40,188 nucleotides of DNA from Dehalococcoidales bacterium (GCA_035529395.1 DATKWT010000110.1:1-40188); one strand, 5' to 3'; shown: positions 30,858-39,701, counted from the first letter of the stretch. The notes: generated by a model from the sequence alone, not told the origin. Made by a program: numbers and translations.

Positions 30858-32996
30858 ATGGCAGGTGGAGCATACAACCTGCTCAAACGTTACCGTACCT
30901 CTCACTCGTATGAGGAGAGGAATCGCATTCAGTACCTCCTCATAGGCGTACCCTTTCCCTTGGTGGGAGCCGCACTGGATGCTTTCACTGGCCTGCCCCC
31001 GGTTGCCATCTGGGGCAACCTGGTATTCTGCCTTATGTGCGGCATAGCCATTCTCAAATACCACCTGCTGGATATCCGTATCGTCCTCAAGAAAGGCCTG
31101 GTCTACCTCTTGCTGAGTGCCATCGTGGGCATCCCCTACGTAGGCACACTGGTAATTGTTAGCCGGCTTGTTGGTGGAACCGGAGCGCTGTGGAAGGTCC
31201 ATGCCGGTGTGGTACTGCTTGCGGCCATCGCTCTTGGACCGCTGCATAGCTGGGCGCAGAGGATGGTCGACAAGCTGTTCTACCGCGAGAGGTACGACTA
31301 CCTGAAGGCACTGCAACAGTTCAGTCACGAGACCCATAGCATCGCCAACATACAGAAGCTGGGCTCCAATATGGTCCAGCTTGTTGGCGGTGGGCTCCAC
31401 GCATCGAGTTCGTGTCTTCTCCTCCCTTCCGAGAACAGAAATGGCTGGGTTGTTACGTCTGACTTCGGCCTCGAGCGTAGTCCCGAGGGAGTCATTCTCA
31501 AGCACCGTAGCGCTCTTCTCCGGTGGCTGAAACGCCATGGACGTGTGCTCTTCTCCATAGAATTGGACATCATTCCCGAGCTTGGGGGCATCAGTCGGAG
31601 TGAGAGGCAGAGCCTGGACATGCTGGGGGGCGAGCTGTTCGTCCCGATCAGAACGCGTCAGAGCGAACTTTCCGGGGTGCTGGTGCTGGGGAAGAAGCTC
31701 AGCCAGCAGCCCTATTCTGAGGAGGACACGAAGCTGATCACGGCAGTGGCCAGTCAGATGGCCATGGCATTCGAAAACGCAAGCTTGTACCGCAGGACGC
31801 TGAAAGAGGTAACCGAACGAAGCCAGGCAGAGGAACAGTTCCGCAAGTCGGAGGAGAAACTGCGTCTGATGTTTGAGTCCATGGCCGAAGGGATTGTGGT
31901 AACCGATCTCGACGCCAATATTATTGAGACCAACGAGGTGATGGTCAGCATGCACGGTTACGCCAGCAGGGACGAGTTCACCGGGCGGAGTATCGTGATC
32001 CTGGTGGCTACCAAAGACCATGCCAGGATCATGGAGGACATGGGAAACACTCTGAACACAGGGTTTACTAGAGGCCTTTACTACGACTTCCTGACCACCG
32101 ATGGAGTCCAATTCCCCGTCCGGTTGAGTATGGCACTGCTCAAGGATCCCTCAGACAGGCCTGCGGGATTTGTAGTCGTTGCCGAAGACGTCAGCGAATC
32201 CAGGAAGATGGAGGAGCAACTCCAACACTCCCAGTTGCTGGCCTCACTGGGAGAGATGACTGCTGGAATAGCCCACGAGGTTAATAACCCATTGGCAACA
32301 GTGCTGCTCTACTCTGAGATGCTGATGGACAGCGAAGTGCCCAGAGAGATCAATCGGGACCTGAGAATCGTGCATGATGAAGTGAAGCGGGCCGCGCAAA
32401 TAATGACCAACCTCCTGACGTACAGCTGCCAGTCGACATCCAAGGTACGCCGCCTCAACCTGAACAATATCCTCAGAAAGGTCACGGACATGCGGCGGTA
32501 CACGCAGACGGTGCAGAACATCACTGTTTACGTTGACCTACCCGAGGAACAAATCACGGTAAGAGGAAACGCGTCCCAGCTAACCCAGGTCTTCATGAAC
32601 CTCTTGGTAAACGCCGAGGAGGCTGTGCTTGAGAGTGAGGACAGGACCATTGTCATCACCGCAGGGATCGACGGCGATTGGGTCAAGGTATCCGTCGCGG
32701 ACACCGGAACCGGCATACCCGAGGAGAATTTGGGCCAGGTGTTTTATCCCTTCTTTAGCACAAAGCGGAACAGGAAGGGCACCGGACTCGGACTGAGCAT
32801 CTGCTACGGCATAGTCACCGAACACGGGGGGCTGATACACGTGGAGAACAACCCGACGGGTGGTGCTAATTTCTCCGTGGAGTTACCATTGTCAACGAGC
32901 CAGAAAAAGGCAAGCCTGTCGGGGCGAGAGCACAGGCGACTGCCGACTCACTATCCCCACGGTAAACCAGCTCCCTTGTCACCGAGTAGCACTTGA
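30858..32996 (+). CDS. Membrane sensor histidine kinase with GAF and PAS domains, probably truncated at the N-terminus
   Basis: A 712-residue kinase as annotated. It begins in the middle of a multi-helix sensor: NRIQYLLIGVPFPLVGAALD, GNLVFCLMCGIAILKYHLLD and LVYLLLSAIVGIPYVGTLVI are the last membrane segments of the 7TM-type histidine kinase input domain, and the first helices are missing. A GAF domain (about 155-310), a PAS domain (about 330-445) and the kinase core follow: His473 in AHEVNNPLA, NLLVNAEEA, DTGTGIPEE and GTGLGLSICYGI. The first ATG has no visible ribosome-binding site, and the frame upstream is not membrane-like. The C-terminal 35 residues after VELPL are basic and low in similarity to anything. 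It may be a broken gene or one that starts internally. No response regulator follows it. Confidence 0.75.
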   Translation: MAGGAYNLLKRYRTSHSYEERNRIQYLLIGVPFPLVGAALDAFTGLPPVAIWGNLVFCLMCGIAILKYHLLDIRIVLKKGLVYLLLSAIVGIPYVGTLVIVSRLVGGTGALWKVHAGVVLLAAIALGPLHSWAQRMVDKLFYRERYDYLKALQQFSHETHSIANIQKLGSNMVQLVGGGLHASSSCLLLPSENRNGWVVTSDFGLERSPEGVILKHRSALLRWLKRHGRVLFSIELDIIPELGGISRSERQSLDMLGGELFVPIRTRQSELSGVLVLGKKLSQQPYSEEDTKLITAVASQMAMAFENASLYRRTLKEVTERSQAEEQFRKSEEKLRLMFESMAEGIVVTDLDANIIETNEVMVSMHGYASRDEFTGRSIVILVATKDHARIMEDMGNTLNTGFTRGLYYDFLTTDGVQFPVRLSMALLKDPSDRPAGFVVVAEDVSESRKMEEQLQHSQLLASLGEMTAGIAHEVNNPLATVLLYSEMLMDSEVPREINRDLRIVHDEVKRAAQIMTNLLTYSCQSTSKVRRLNLNNILRKVTDMRRYTQTVQNITVYVDLPEEQITVRGNASQLTQVFMNLLVNAEEAVLESEDRTIVITAGIDGDWVKVSVADTGTGIPEENLGQVFYPFFSTKRNRKGTGLGLSICYGIVTEHGGLIHVENNPTGGANFSVELPLSTSQKKASLSGREHRRLPTHYPHGKPAPLSPSST

Positions 32997-33422
32997 GGTG
33001 CTGACCCACCTACTGGGATTCGTCTTCGGTGGGAAACATGATCCTCAGTTCCCTGGGTCTCTCGCCAAAAACCACCGCAGTAGACAAGTGCAAAGGTTTT
33101 AAAGAAGGCTTTGGCTAGTTTATTCCACTCTTTAACAGGGTGATGAAAAGGTGAGTCCAGAGGGAGCCCCCTCAGAAGGGGGGGAGCCCCCTTATGGCAG
33201 GGGTGTCTGGGTGTTATTCTTACAGAATGACGTGGGCAGAATCCGAAACCAGATTCTGCCGGTGTCCCCCAGATATAGTGGGGTTGGTCGAAAGGATTTT
33301 TCCTCACTTGCCTAATGGTCGCGGCCCGGAGAGAGCTATATCAATATTGACGGACGAGTATTCCGAGGGCTGTGGTGCCCAGCTGGCATGTCGAGGGACT
33401 GTTGCAGGCCATGTAGTTCCTA
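32997..33422. other. Intergenic region with G/C-run hairpins and a perfect inverted repeat
   Basis: No gene is supported. GGCAGAATC (33235-33243) and GATTCTGCC (33252-33260) form a perfect nine-base-pair stem with an eight-base loop, nested in a looser TCTGGG/CCCAGA pair. Just before it, GGAGCCCCCT occurs twice (33163-33172 and 33183-33192) around a G-run. The compact, structured block from about 33150 to 33300 has the look of a small non-coding repetitive element, which only a genome search can show. Confidence 0.4.
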
Positions 33423-33451
33423 TTGACAAACAAGGAGCCTCATGTTATGGT
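33423..33451 (+). promoter_or_regulatory. Promoter of the Trp T-box leader and trpB2
   Basis: TTGACA (33423-33428) is a perfect -35 box and TATGGT (33446-33451) lies after exactly 17 bases as a moderate -10 box. Transcription would begin near 33458, just before two consecutive hairpins (TGCTGTC/GACAGCA at 33464-33480 and CCTGCTAT/ATAGCAGG at 33483-33503) and the T-box leader. Confidence 0.6.
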
Positions 33452-33540
33452 TACTAGCAACCGTGCTGTCGAAGACAGCAACCCTGCTATGTTCGATAGC
33501 AGGCATAATATGGTAAAGGCTGCGAACAGGACTAGTACAC

Positions 33541-33810
33541 TTCCAGCGAGGTTCAGAGAGTCGGGTAAGGTGTGAGCCGATACCGGCGCAGAAGTCGAAT
33601 GGACCTGGGAGCCGCAAACCGAAAGTGGCCGGTCTGAGACCGGGTAACGAGTAGGCTTTGTCGCCGGGGAAGCGTTATCAATCCCAGGGTATCGGGACCA
33701 GCCCCGGTACCTGATTGAGATGGGGCCGACTCCTGACGGGGTCGGGGCCTGTGAATTAGGGTGGCACCGCGGAGATAAACCTCTCGTCCCTTTGGGGATG
33801 GGAGGTTTTG
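33541..33810 (+). promoter_or_regulatory. T-box riboswitch, tryptophan-specific
   Basis: A complete T-box leader. The start has the AGAGAG of stem I and GGTGTGAG of the distal part. The conserved T-box AGGGTGGCACCGCGG is at 33758-33772 and is followed by the terminator hairpin. The specifier is TGG at 33600-33602, in the context CGAA-TGG-ACC, which aligns with the CGAAA-ATC-CC specifier of the ileS leader in this same window. It should bind uncharged tRNA-Trp and then let transcription run into trpB2. Confidence 0.93.
33777..33808 (+). terminator. T-box terminator ahead of trpB2
   Basis: AAACCTCTCGTCCC (33777-33790) pairs with GGGATGGGAGGTTT (33795-33808) over 14 base pairs, two of them G-U, with a TTTG loop; a T-rich stretch follows. 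The CCGCGG of the T-box would compete with this stem as antiterminator. Confidence 0.88.
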
Positions 33811-33850
33811 AATTTCCTGTAAGTGACAGGAACCAAGAGGAGGTGACGAT

Positions 33851-33895
33851 TTGCTGATAAAATCACTACGCTGGCCCTGCGGGGCCAAATTATAG
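33851..33895 (+). CDS. Putative 14-residue leader peptide with one Trp codon
   Basis: AGAGGAGGTGA (33836-33846), the strongest ribosome-binding site in the window, is followed seven bases later by TTG, opening MLIKSLRWPCGAKL and then TAG. It lies after the T-box terminator and before trpB2. Its Trp codon is in the left arm of a two-part hairpin (33862-33899). A strong ribosome site for such a short frame suggests a regulatory leader peptide, but the TTG start and the lack of a U-run leave doubt. Confidence 0.35.
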   Translation: MLIKSLRWPCGAKL

Positions 33896-33899
33896 TGAT
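33862..33899 (+). promoter_or_regulatory. Two-part hairpin in the trpB2 leader
   Basis: ATCACTA (33862-33868) pairs with TAGTGAT (33893-33899), and inside it TGGCCC (33872-33877) pairs with GGGCCA (33882-33887) around TGCG. The structure covers the Trp codon and stop of the putative leader peptide and ends about 45 bases before the trpB2 start. It is not part of the T-box. Confidence 0.6.
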
Positions 33900-33945
33900 A
33901 TGTGGTTGATATTGAAATTACCTGGAATATCTGAAAGGAGAGAAA

Positions 33946-35310
33946 ATGGATAGAGCGAAGTTTATTCTTGATGAAAAGGACATGCCGACTGCCTGGTATA
34001 ACATCCAGGCGGACCTGCCCGAGCCGCTTCCGCCACTTCTGCATCCAGCCACCAAGGAACCCACGATTCTTCCACCACCACTTTTCGTTGAAGCCCTGAA
34101 CGAACAGGAGTTCAGCACGGAGCGTTGGATTGACGTCCCGGAAGAGGTGCAGGAAATCTACCGTACCTGGAGACCGACCATCCTGCACCGGGCACACCGC
34201 CTGGAGAAAGCGCTGGATACCCCGGCCAAGATATTCTACAAGTATGAGGGTACCAGCCAGGGCGGGAGCCACAAGCCGAACACGGCAGTTGCCCAGGCAT
34301 ACTACAATAAGCAGGCGGGAGTTAAGCGTATAGCCACCGAGACCGGGGCCGGGCAGTGGGGCAGTGCGCTATCGATGGGCTGCATGTTCTTCGGCCTGGA
34401 ACTCAAGGTCTACATGGTCAGGATCAGCTACAACCAGAAGCCCTACCGCCGCATACTGATGGAGACCTGGGGGGCCACCTGCGTCGCCAGCCCCAGCGAA
34501 GATACCAATATCGGGCGCACCATCCTCGGGCAAGACCCGGATTCCCCGGGCAGCCTCGGTATGGCCATTAGTGAAGCGGTAGAGGATGCCGCCACCCATG
34601 ATGATACCAGGTACTCGCTGGGCAGCGTGCTCAACCACGTGCTGCTTCACAACACAATCAATGGTCTGGAGACAAAGAAGCTGATGGAGGAGCAGACAGA
34701 CACCTACCCCGATATTATTGTCGGTTGCGTTGGTGGCGGCTCTAACTTTGCCGGAATGTTCCTGCCATTTGTCAAGGACAAGATCGATGGTACCAGACCG
34801 GACCTGCGCATTATCTGCGTAGAGCCGACCAGTTGTCCCACGTTGACCAAGGGGCCCCTGGCCTGGGACTTCGGAGATGTTGCCGGTATGGCCCCGATAG
34901 CCTTCATGAATACCCTGGGACATGGCTTTATACCACCTCCAGTCCACGCCGGTGGCCTTCGCTATCACGGCATGGCACCCATCATCTGCCACCTGGTGAA
35001 GCTCGGTCTGGTTGAAGCCACGGCAGTGCCACAGATGGCCACCTTCGAGGCCGGGGTGACTTTTGCCCGAACCGAAGGCATCCTTTCCGCACCCGAGACC
35101 AACCATGCCATCAGGGTAACGATTGACGAAGCCCTGAAATGCAAGCAGACCGGCGAGTCAAAGACCATCCTGCTGGCCCATAGCGGACATGGTCATTTCG
35201 ACCTGGCGGCTTATGATGCCTATCTATCAGGCAAGCTTGAGGACTATGACTACCCCGAGGAGAAGGTCAAGGAAGCGCTTGCCTCACTACCACAGGTAGA
35301 CCGGCAGTAG
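33946..35310 (+). CDS. trpB: Tryptophan synthase beta chain-like protein, TrpB2 type
   Basis: A 454-residue TrpB-like enzyme of the longer TrpB2 group. The pyridoxal-phosphate lysine is K110 in [14 protein letters not shown], and the glycine-rich phosphate loop is [12 protein letters not shown]. The extended N-terminus with [20 protein letters not shown] and the C-terminal [19 protein letters not shown] are typical of TrpB2. It should make tryptophan from indole and serine. No trpA follows, as is common for TrpB2, which often salvages free indole. The ATG at 33946 has AAAGGAGAG upstream. Expression is under the Trp T-box, which strengthens the tryptophan assignment, and a good terminator follows the gene. 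Confidence 0.94.
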   Translation: MDRAKFILDEKDMPTAWYNIQADLPEPLPPLLHPATKEPTILPPPLFVEALNEQEFSTERWIDVPEEVQEIYRTWRPTILHRAHRLEKALDTPAKIFYKYEGTSQGGSHKPNTAVAQAYYNKQAGVKRIATETGAGQWGSALSMGCMFFGLELKVYMVRISYNQKPYRRILMETWGATCVASPSEDTNIGRTILGQDPDSPGSLGMAISEAVEDAATHDDTRYSLGSVLNHVLLHNTINGLETKKLMEEQTDTYPDIIVGCVGGGSNFAGMFLPFVKDKIDGTRPDLRIICVEPTSCPTLTKGPLAWDFGDVAGMAPIAFMNTLGHGFIPPPVHAGGLRYHGMAPIICHLVKLGLVEATAVPQMATFEAGVTFARTEGILSAPETNHAIRVTIDEALKCKQTGESKTILLAHSGHGHFDLAAYDAYLSGKLEDYDYPEEKVKEALASLPQVDRQ

Positions 35311-35335
35311 AACAGCCACACCTGGAACACATTCA

Positions 35336-35361
35336 GGGGGGCAGGCGAAAGCCTGCTCCCC
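35336..35361 (+). terminator. Intrinsic terminator after trpB2
   Basis: GGGGGGCAGGC (35336-35346) and GCCTGCTCCCC (35351-35361) form an 11-base-pair stem with one mismatch and a GAAA tetraloop, followed by TTCTTC. It is 25 bases past the trpB2 stop. Confidence 0.85.
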
Positions 35362-35446
35362 TTCTTCATCAATTCAACAGGACCTTAATGATTCCTTAAT
35401 AATCTGTTGCTAAGTTAGAGTAACAGACAGCTCCGGCTGCCTTGTC

Positions 35447-35476
35447 TTGACACTGCTTTCATAGCGGGGTTATCAT
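35447..35476 (+). promoter_or_regulatory. Promoter of the HtrA-like protease gene
   Basis: TTGACA (35447-35452) and TATCAT (35471-35476) are 18 bases apart. The start of transcription would be near 35483, about 16 bases before the ATG at 35499; the ATG at 35484 would leave no leader, which helps decide the start of the gene. Confidence 0.65.
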
Positions 35477-35498
35477 TAAACTGATGGTGGTGATGTTG

Positions 35499-36632
35499 AT
35501 GAAACTCAGGCATTTGGTCCTCTCAATTGCGCTTGTCGTGTCGTTGCTTTTTACCCTCGGTTGTGATCTGATACCGGAGCTGGAATCGTCAGAACCGCAG
35601 GAACCACCCGCTACCATAAAAGTTGAAGAGGAAGAGGTAAATCCCATAAACCCTGATTGGGAGGTATCCTCTTCAGGCGACCAATCAGAAGCGCTGCCCA
35701 GCATTGCCGATGTTGTTGCCAGGGTCAAACCGTCAGTGGTTGCTATTACCGTTGAGGTAGTGAGCCTTGATGTTTTTAATCGGCAGTACACCCAGGAGGG
35801 CGGCGGTTCGGGCTGGATTATCGATGAAAGCGGCATTATCGTGACGAACGCCCACGTTGTCAGCGGCGCGATAAATATCACGGTAACCCTGGATGACGAA
35901 AGGGTAATTCCGGTGGATATTACTACTGTGGCCATGGACCCGCAGACGGACCTGGCTGTACTCAAGATAGACGCCGGGAAGCTGCCTGCGGTGGCCGTGG
36001 GTGATTCTGACGAACTGAGAGTTGGTGACTGGGTAATCGCCATCGGCAATTCTCTGGGCTTTGGTATAAGGGCAACCCTCGGAATCGTCAGCCAGAACGA
36101 TGTTGCCGTTAACGAAGAGCTGGGCCAACCGCTCAGGTTAATAGAGACCGATGCGGCCATCAATCCCGGCAACAGCGGGGGGCCGCTGGTGAACGTGGCC
36201 GGTGAGGTGATTGGCATCAATAGCGCCAAAATCCAGGCGGTTGAGGTAGAAGGCGTTGGTTGGGCAATCGCCAGCACCGATGCCCTTCCCATCATCCAGA
36301 GCCTGATCAAGATGGGCTACGTTGTCCGCCCATGGCTCGGTGTGGGCACCCAGACTGTCAATCCCACCACCGCCTTCTGGCAGCGGCTACCCGTTGATAC
36401 CGGGGTGCTGATAACCAACGTGGCCGCGGACAGCCCGGCTGACCGGGCGGGACTCGAGGATGGAGATGTCGTCGTCAGCTTCAATGGTGTCCAGGTGACC
36501 ACCGCCTACGAGATGGTCACCGGTATACACGCCACGGAGGTCGGACAGACGATAGAGATAGTCTACTGGCGGGGTGACCAGAAGCAGACCACACAGGCAA
36601 CTCTGGTGGAGAGTCCCCCGCCCGAGGGCTAA
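35499..36632 (+). CDS. HtrA/DegP-like serine protease with one PDZ domain, probable lipoprotein
   Basis: A 377-residue exported protease. The hydrophobic N-terminus ends in LFTLGC with Cys22 as the likely lipid anchor, and an acidic, proline-rich linker follows. The trypsin-like domain has all three catalytic residues: His119 in TNAHVV, Asp151 in DPQTDLAVLK and Ser226 in NPGNSGGPLV. One PDZ domain closes the protein (about 270-370; PWLGVGTQ, DSPADRAGLEDGDVVVSFNG). It should degrade or hold misfolded proteins outside the membrane. The ATG at 35499 is chosen because GGTGGTGAT is a few bases upstream and the promoter places the transcript start just before it; in-frame ATGs at 35484 and 35493 are alternatives. 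Its stop codon overlaps that of ileS on the opposite strand. Confidence 0.95.
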   Translation: MKLRHLVLSIALVVSLLFTLGCDLIPELESSEPQEPPATIKVEEEEVNPINPDWEVSSSGDQSEALPSIADVVARVKPSVVAITVEVVSLDVFNRQYTQEGGGSGWIIDESGIIVTNAHVVSGAINITVTLDDERVIPVDITTVAMDPQTDLAVLKIDAGKLPAVAVGDSDELRVGDWVIAIGNSLGFGIRATLGIVSQNDVAVNEELGQPLRLIETDAAINPGNSGGPLVNVAGEVIGINSAKIQAVEVEGVGWAIASTDALPIIQSLIKMGYVVRPWLGVGTQTVNPTTAFWQRLPVDTGVLITNVAADSPADRAGLEDGDVVVSFNGVQVTTAYEMVTGIHATEVGQTIEIVYWRGDQKQTTQATLVESPPPEG

Positions 36633-39600
36633 GCCTCACGCCTCACTCCCAGTTTGATATCATGCCCGACCAGCTTGTAGCTCGCGGTAAAAGCATCCGT
36701 CTCCGGCACTCCCTCAGCAAGTTGTCGTGACAGCGTTTCCTGCCTGATGTAGTCGGCCCAGTCCTCCATAACCTGCCTGATATAAGTATCACCTTCGTAG
36801 AAGGTGGTGATGTGGTCCGCGATATTGAAACCGGCTGAGCGACGCATTGTCTGGAGCCGGTGCACCACCTCCCGCGCCATGCCTTCTGCGGCCAACTCCG
36901 GGGGAATGTCTATGGTTATGCCTGTAGAACCAGCTGCTTCGACTTTCACTTCATAAAGACCCTGTGCAGCCTTCGTGTCTATTACATCCGGAGCTTCGCG
37001 AATAATATCCTTTACGTTCAACTCCTCCATTATCTGTAGCTTGACTCTATCCAGGTCGCTCTGACTCTTTATGAGAGTAGTTGATGCCATCGCCAGAGGT
37101 TGTCGTACCTTGATGCCGGCCTGACTGCGGGCTGCCCGTCCCTGGTTGCTCACCTTCATCGCCAGGCGCGTAACCTCCGATAGCTTCCCGTCTATCAGCG
37201 TCTCGTCGGCAATTGGGAAGTCGGCCAGGTGCACGCTGTCCGGGGCTTCCGGAAAGACGGAACAGACCAGGTTCTGGTATAGCTCCTCGGCGAGGAACGG
37301 TGTGAACGGCGCCATTAGCCTGGACAATGTCCCCAGGCACTCGTAGAGTGTGTTATAAGCGGCCAGCTTATCAGCGTCATTCTCACTCTTCCAGAACCGT
37401 CTCCGGCTGCGGCGCACATACCAGTTGGACAGGACATTAACGAAGTCCTCTATCTTGCGTCCTGCTCCGGTCGGGTCGTAGTCATCAAGACCGGCATCGA
37501 CGTCCCTGACGAGCTGATTAAGCTCGGAGAGTATCCATCGGTCAAGCTCCGAATATTCCAGCAGCGTGTTATCGTGTCCGGGGGTGAACTCGTCTATGTT
37601 AGCGTAGGTAATGAAAAAGGAGTAGACATTCCAGAGGGTCATCAGGAGACGCCGCGATATCTCAGTGAGCAGACCTTCGTCAAATCGCATGGAGTTCCCC
37701 ACGGGTACGGACGTGAAAAAGGACCACCGCAGAGCGTCGGCACCGAACTTATTGATTACGGCCCACGGGTCAACGATATTCCCCTTGCTCTTGCTCATCT
37801 TCTCGCCTTTAGCGTCCAGGATATGACCGTGGCAGATAACATTGCGATAACAGGGCCGGTCGAAGAGAAGGGTGGAAATGGCGTGCAGGCTGTAGAACCA
37901 TCCGCGCGTCTGGTCGATAGCCTCGCAGATATAGTCGGCCGGAAAGCGCCCGTCTTCCAGTAGGGTTTCATTCTCAAATGGGTAGTGGTCCTGGGCCAGT
38001 GGCATTGCCCCGGAGTCGAACCAGCAATCGATTACCTCCGGTACCCGCCGCATCTCACCACCACATTCGGTGCACTTAAGCGTTATCCCGTCAACGAAGG
38101 GACGGTGCAGGTCCAGGGGTTCCTCCAGTCCGGTGGCGCCCATTTCTCCCAGCTCGCTAACACTACCAACACATTCGAACTTGCCGCAGGACGGGCACTG
38201 CCAGACCGGAAGGGGAGTCCCCCAGTAGCGCTCCCGTGAGAATGCCCAGTCGACATTGTTCTTCAGCCAGTCCCCGAAACGGCCGTACTTGATATGCTCC
38301 GGGTACCAGTTTATCTCGTCATTACCCCTCAGAAGACTGTCCTTAACGGTGGTAGTCCTGATGTACCAGGTCTGCTTGGCGTAGTAGAGCAGGGGGGCAT
38401 CACAGCGCCAGCAGAACGGGTAAGTGTGCAGGACTGACTCGCTGCGAAAGAGCAGCCCTCTCTTCTCAAGGTCATCCAGCACCAGCGGGTCGGCGTCTTT
38501 GACGAACCTGCCCGAGAAGGGATAGTTGCCGCTGATATTACCCTGGAGGTCGACGTGATGGACGAAATCGAGGTCGTTGTCCTGCCCGGCCTGGTAGTCG
38601 ACTTCGCCGTAGGCGGGAGCGACATGGACAATGCCGGTACCCTCTTCCATAGAGACGAAGTCAGTGGCAATCACGCGGTAGGTCAGGTTATCGTCCGGCT
38701 CCTGCACAGGCAGTTCAGAACGCTCCTGGAAACGCTGTCGCTCCACGTTGAATGAGTCTGGATTGAAAAGCGGTTCGTATCTCACACCGGCCAGCTCTTT
38801 CCCCTGGAAAGTCCCTGCCACCGTGCGGTCACCCAGACCTGTCACCAGTAACAGCGCTGATGCCATAATCAGGTACTCACCGTCAACCTCAACGACCGCG
38901 TATTCATCATCAGGGGCTACAGCCAGGGCAGTGTTACCCGGCAATGTCCAGGGAGTGGTTGTCCAGGCCAGGAGGTAGGTCTTCTCTTGGCCAACCAGGT
39001 CTCGCAGTCTCTCCGGAAGCTCGTCGCCCGAAGGGACGATTCTGAACTTGATGTACACCGAGGGGTCTTCGGTGTTTTCCTTGTAGCCCTGGGCGACCTC
39101 ATGGGAGCTGAGCGACGTACCACAGCGCGGGCAGTGGGGTGTGACTCTATAGCCCTGGTAGACCAGACCCTTGTCCCACATCTGTTTTATCGCCCACCAG
39201 ACGGACTCAATGTAGTTGTTGTCCATGGTCACGTAGGCATGCTCCATGTCGGTCCAGTATGCGATGCGCTCAGTCAGGTCTTCAAACTCCTTGATATAGA
39301 GGGAGACGCTCTCGCGGCAGCGGTCATTGAATCGCTCGATGCCGTACTCCTCAATATCTGCCTTACCGGAGAAGCCAAGTTCCTTCTCTACCTCCAGCTC
39401 TACCGGCAGGCCGTGCGTGTCCCAGCCTCCAATTCGCGGAACGTAGTAGCCTTTCATTGTCTTGTAGCGGGGGATAATGTCTTTAAGGACACGGGGCATT
39501 ACCCAACTAACGCCAGGCTTGCCGTTGGTGGTGGGTGGGCCTTCATACAGGACGAAACGGGGGCCGTTCCGGCGTTCATCAACACTCCTGATGAACGTAT

Positions 39601-39676
39601 TATTCTTCCGCCACAGGTCGAGTATTCTCTCCTCCACCTGTGGGAAACTCACCCTGCTGCTCACCGGTTGAAACAT
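36629..39676 (-). CDS. ileS: Isoleucyl-tRNA synthetase, type-2-like, with an altered HIGH motif
   Basis: A 1015-residue class I synthetase that charges tRNA-Ile. GWDTHGLPVE (84-93), the editing-domain segments TTPWTLPGN (240-248) and HVAPAYGEVDY, the KMSKS loop at 626-630, zinc-type CPRCG, CPSCG and CTECG motifs and DCWFDSGAMP are all present. The first signature, normally H-I-G-H or in type-2 enzymes G-I-H-H, reads G-V-S-W (55-58) in NGKPGVSWVMPRVLKD, so no histidine remains in the motif. The ATG at 39674-39676 is chosen since GGGGGTGAT lies just before it; the in-frame GTG in that site is less likely. Type-2 enzymes are commonly mupirocin-resistant. A T-box leader controls it, and the 3' end overlaps htrA by four bases. 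Confidence 0.95.
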   Translation of the reverse strand: MFQPVSSRVSFPQVEERILDLWRKNNTFIRSVDERRNGPRFVLYEGPPTTNGKPGVSWVMPRVLKDIIPRYKTMKGYYVPRIGGWDTHGLPVELEVEKELGFSGKADIEEYGIERFNDRCRESVSLYIKEFEDLTERIAYWTDMEHAYVTMDNNYIESVWWAIKQMWDKGLVYQGYRVTPHCPRCGTSLSSHEVAQGYKENTEDPSVYIKFRIVPSGDELPERLRDLVGQEKTYLLAWTTTPWTLPGNTALAVAPDDEYAVVEVDGEYLIMASALLLVTGLGDRTVAGTFQGKELAGVRYEPLFNPDSFNVERQRFQERSELPVQEPDDNLTYRVIATDFVSMEEGTGIVHVAPAYGEVDYQAGQDNDLDFVHHVDLQGNISGNYPFSGRFVKDADPLVLDDLEKRGLLFRSESVLHTYPFCWRCDAPLLYYAKQTWYIRTTTVKDSLLRGNDEINWYPEHIKYGRFGDWLKNNVDWAFSRERYWGTPLPVWQCPSCGKFECVGSVSELGEMGATGLEEPLDLHRPFVDGITLKCTECGGEMRRVPEVIDCWFDSGAMPLAQDHYPFENETLLEDGRFPADYICEAIDQTRGWFYSLHAISTLLFDRPCYRNVICHGHILDAKGEKMSKSKGNIVDPWAVINKFGADALRWSFFTSVPVGNSMRFDEGLLTEISRRLLMTLWNVYSFFITYANIDEFTPGHDNTLLEYSELDRWILSELNQLVRDVDAGLDDYDPTGAGRKIEDFVNVLSNWYVRRSRRRFWKSENDADKLAAYNTLYECLGTLSRLMAPFTPFLAEELYQNLVCSVFPEAPDSVHLADFPIADETLIDGKLSEVTRLAMKVSNQGRAARSQAGIKVRQPLAMASTTLIKSQSDLDRVKLQIMEELNVKDIIREAPDVIDTKAAQGLYEVKVEAAGSTGITIDIPPELAAEGMAREVVHRLQTMRRSAGFNIADHITTFYEGDTYIRQVMEDWADYIRQETLSRQLAEGVPETDAFTASYKLVGHDIKLGVRREA

Positions 39677-39701
39677 GGCTATCACCCCCTATAAAGAAAA
39701 T

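Noticed and set aside
30762-32111. 449-codon open frame opposite the membrane kinase gene
   Set aside because: It lies antisense to clear GAF, PAS and transmembrane coding sequence, its translation is Gln/His/Pro-rich without domain motifs, and it has no ribosome-binding site.
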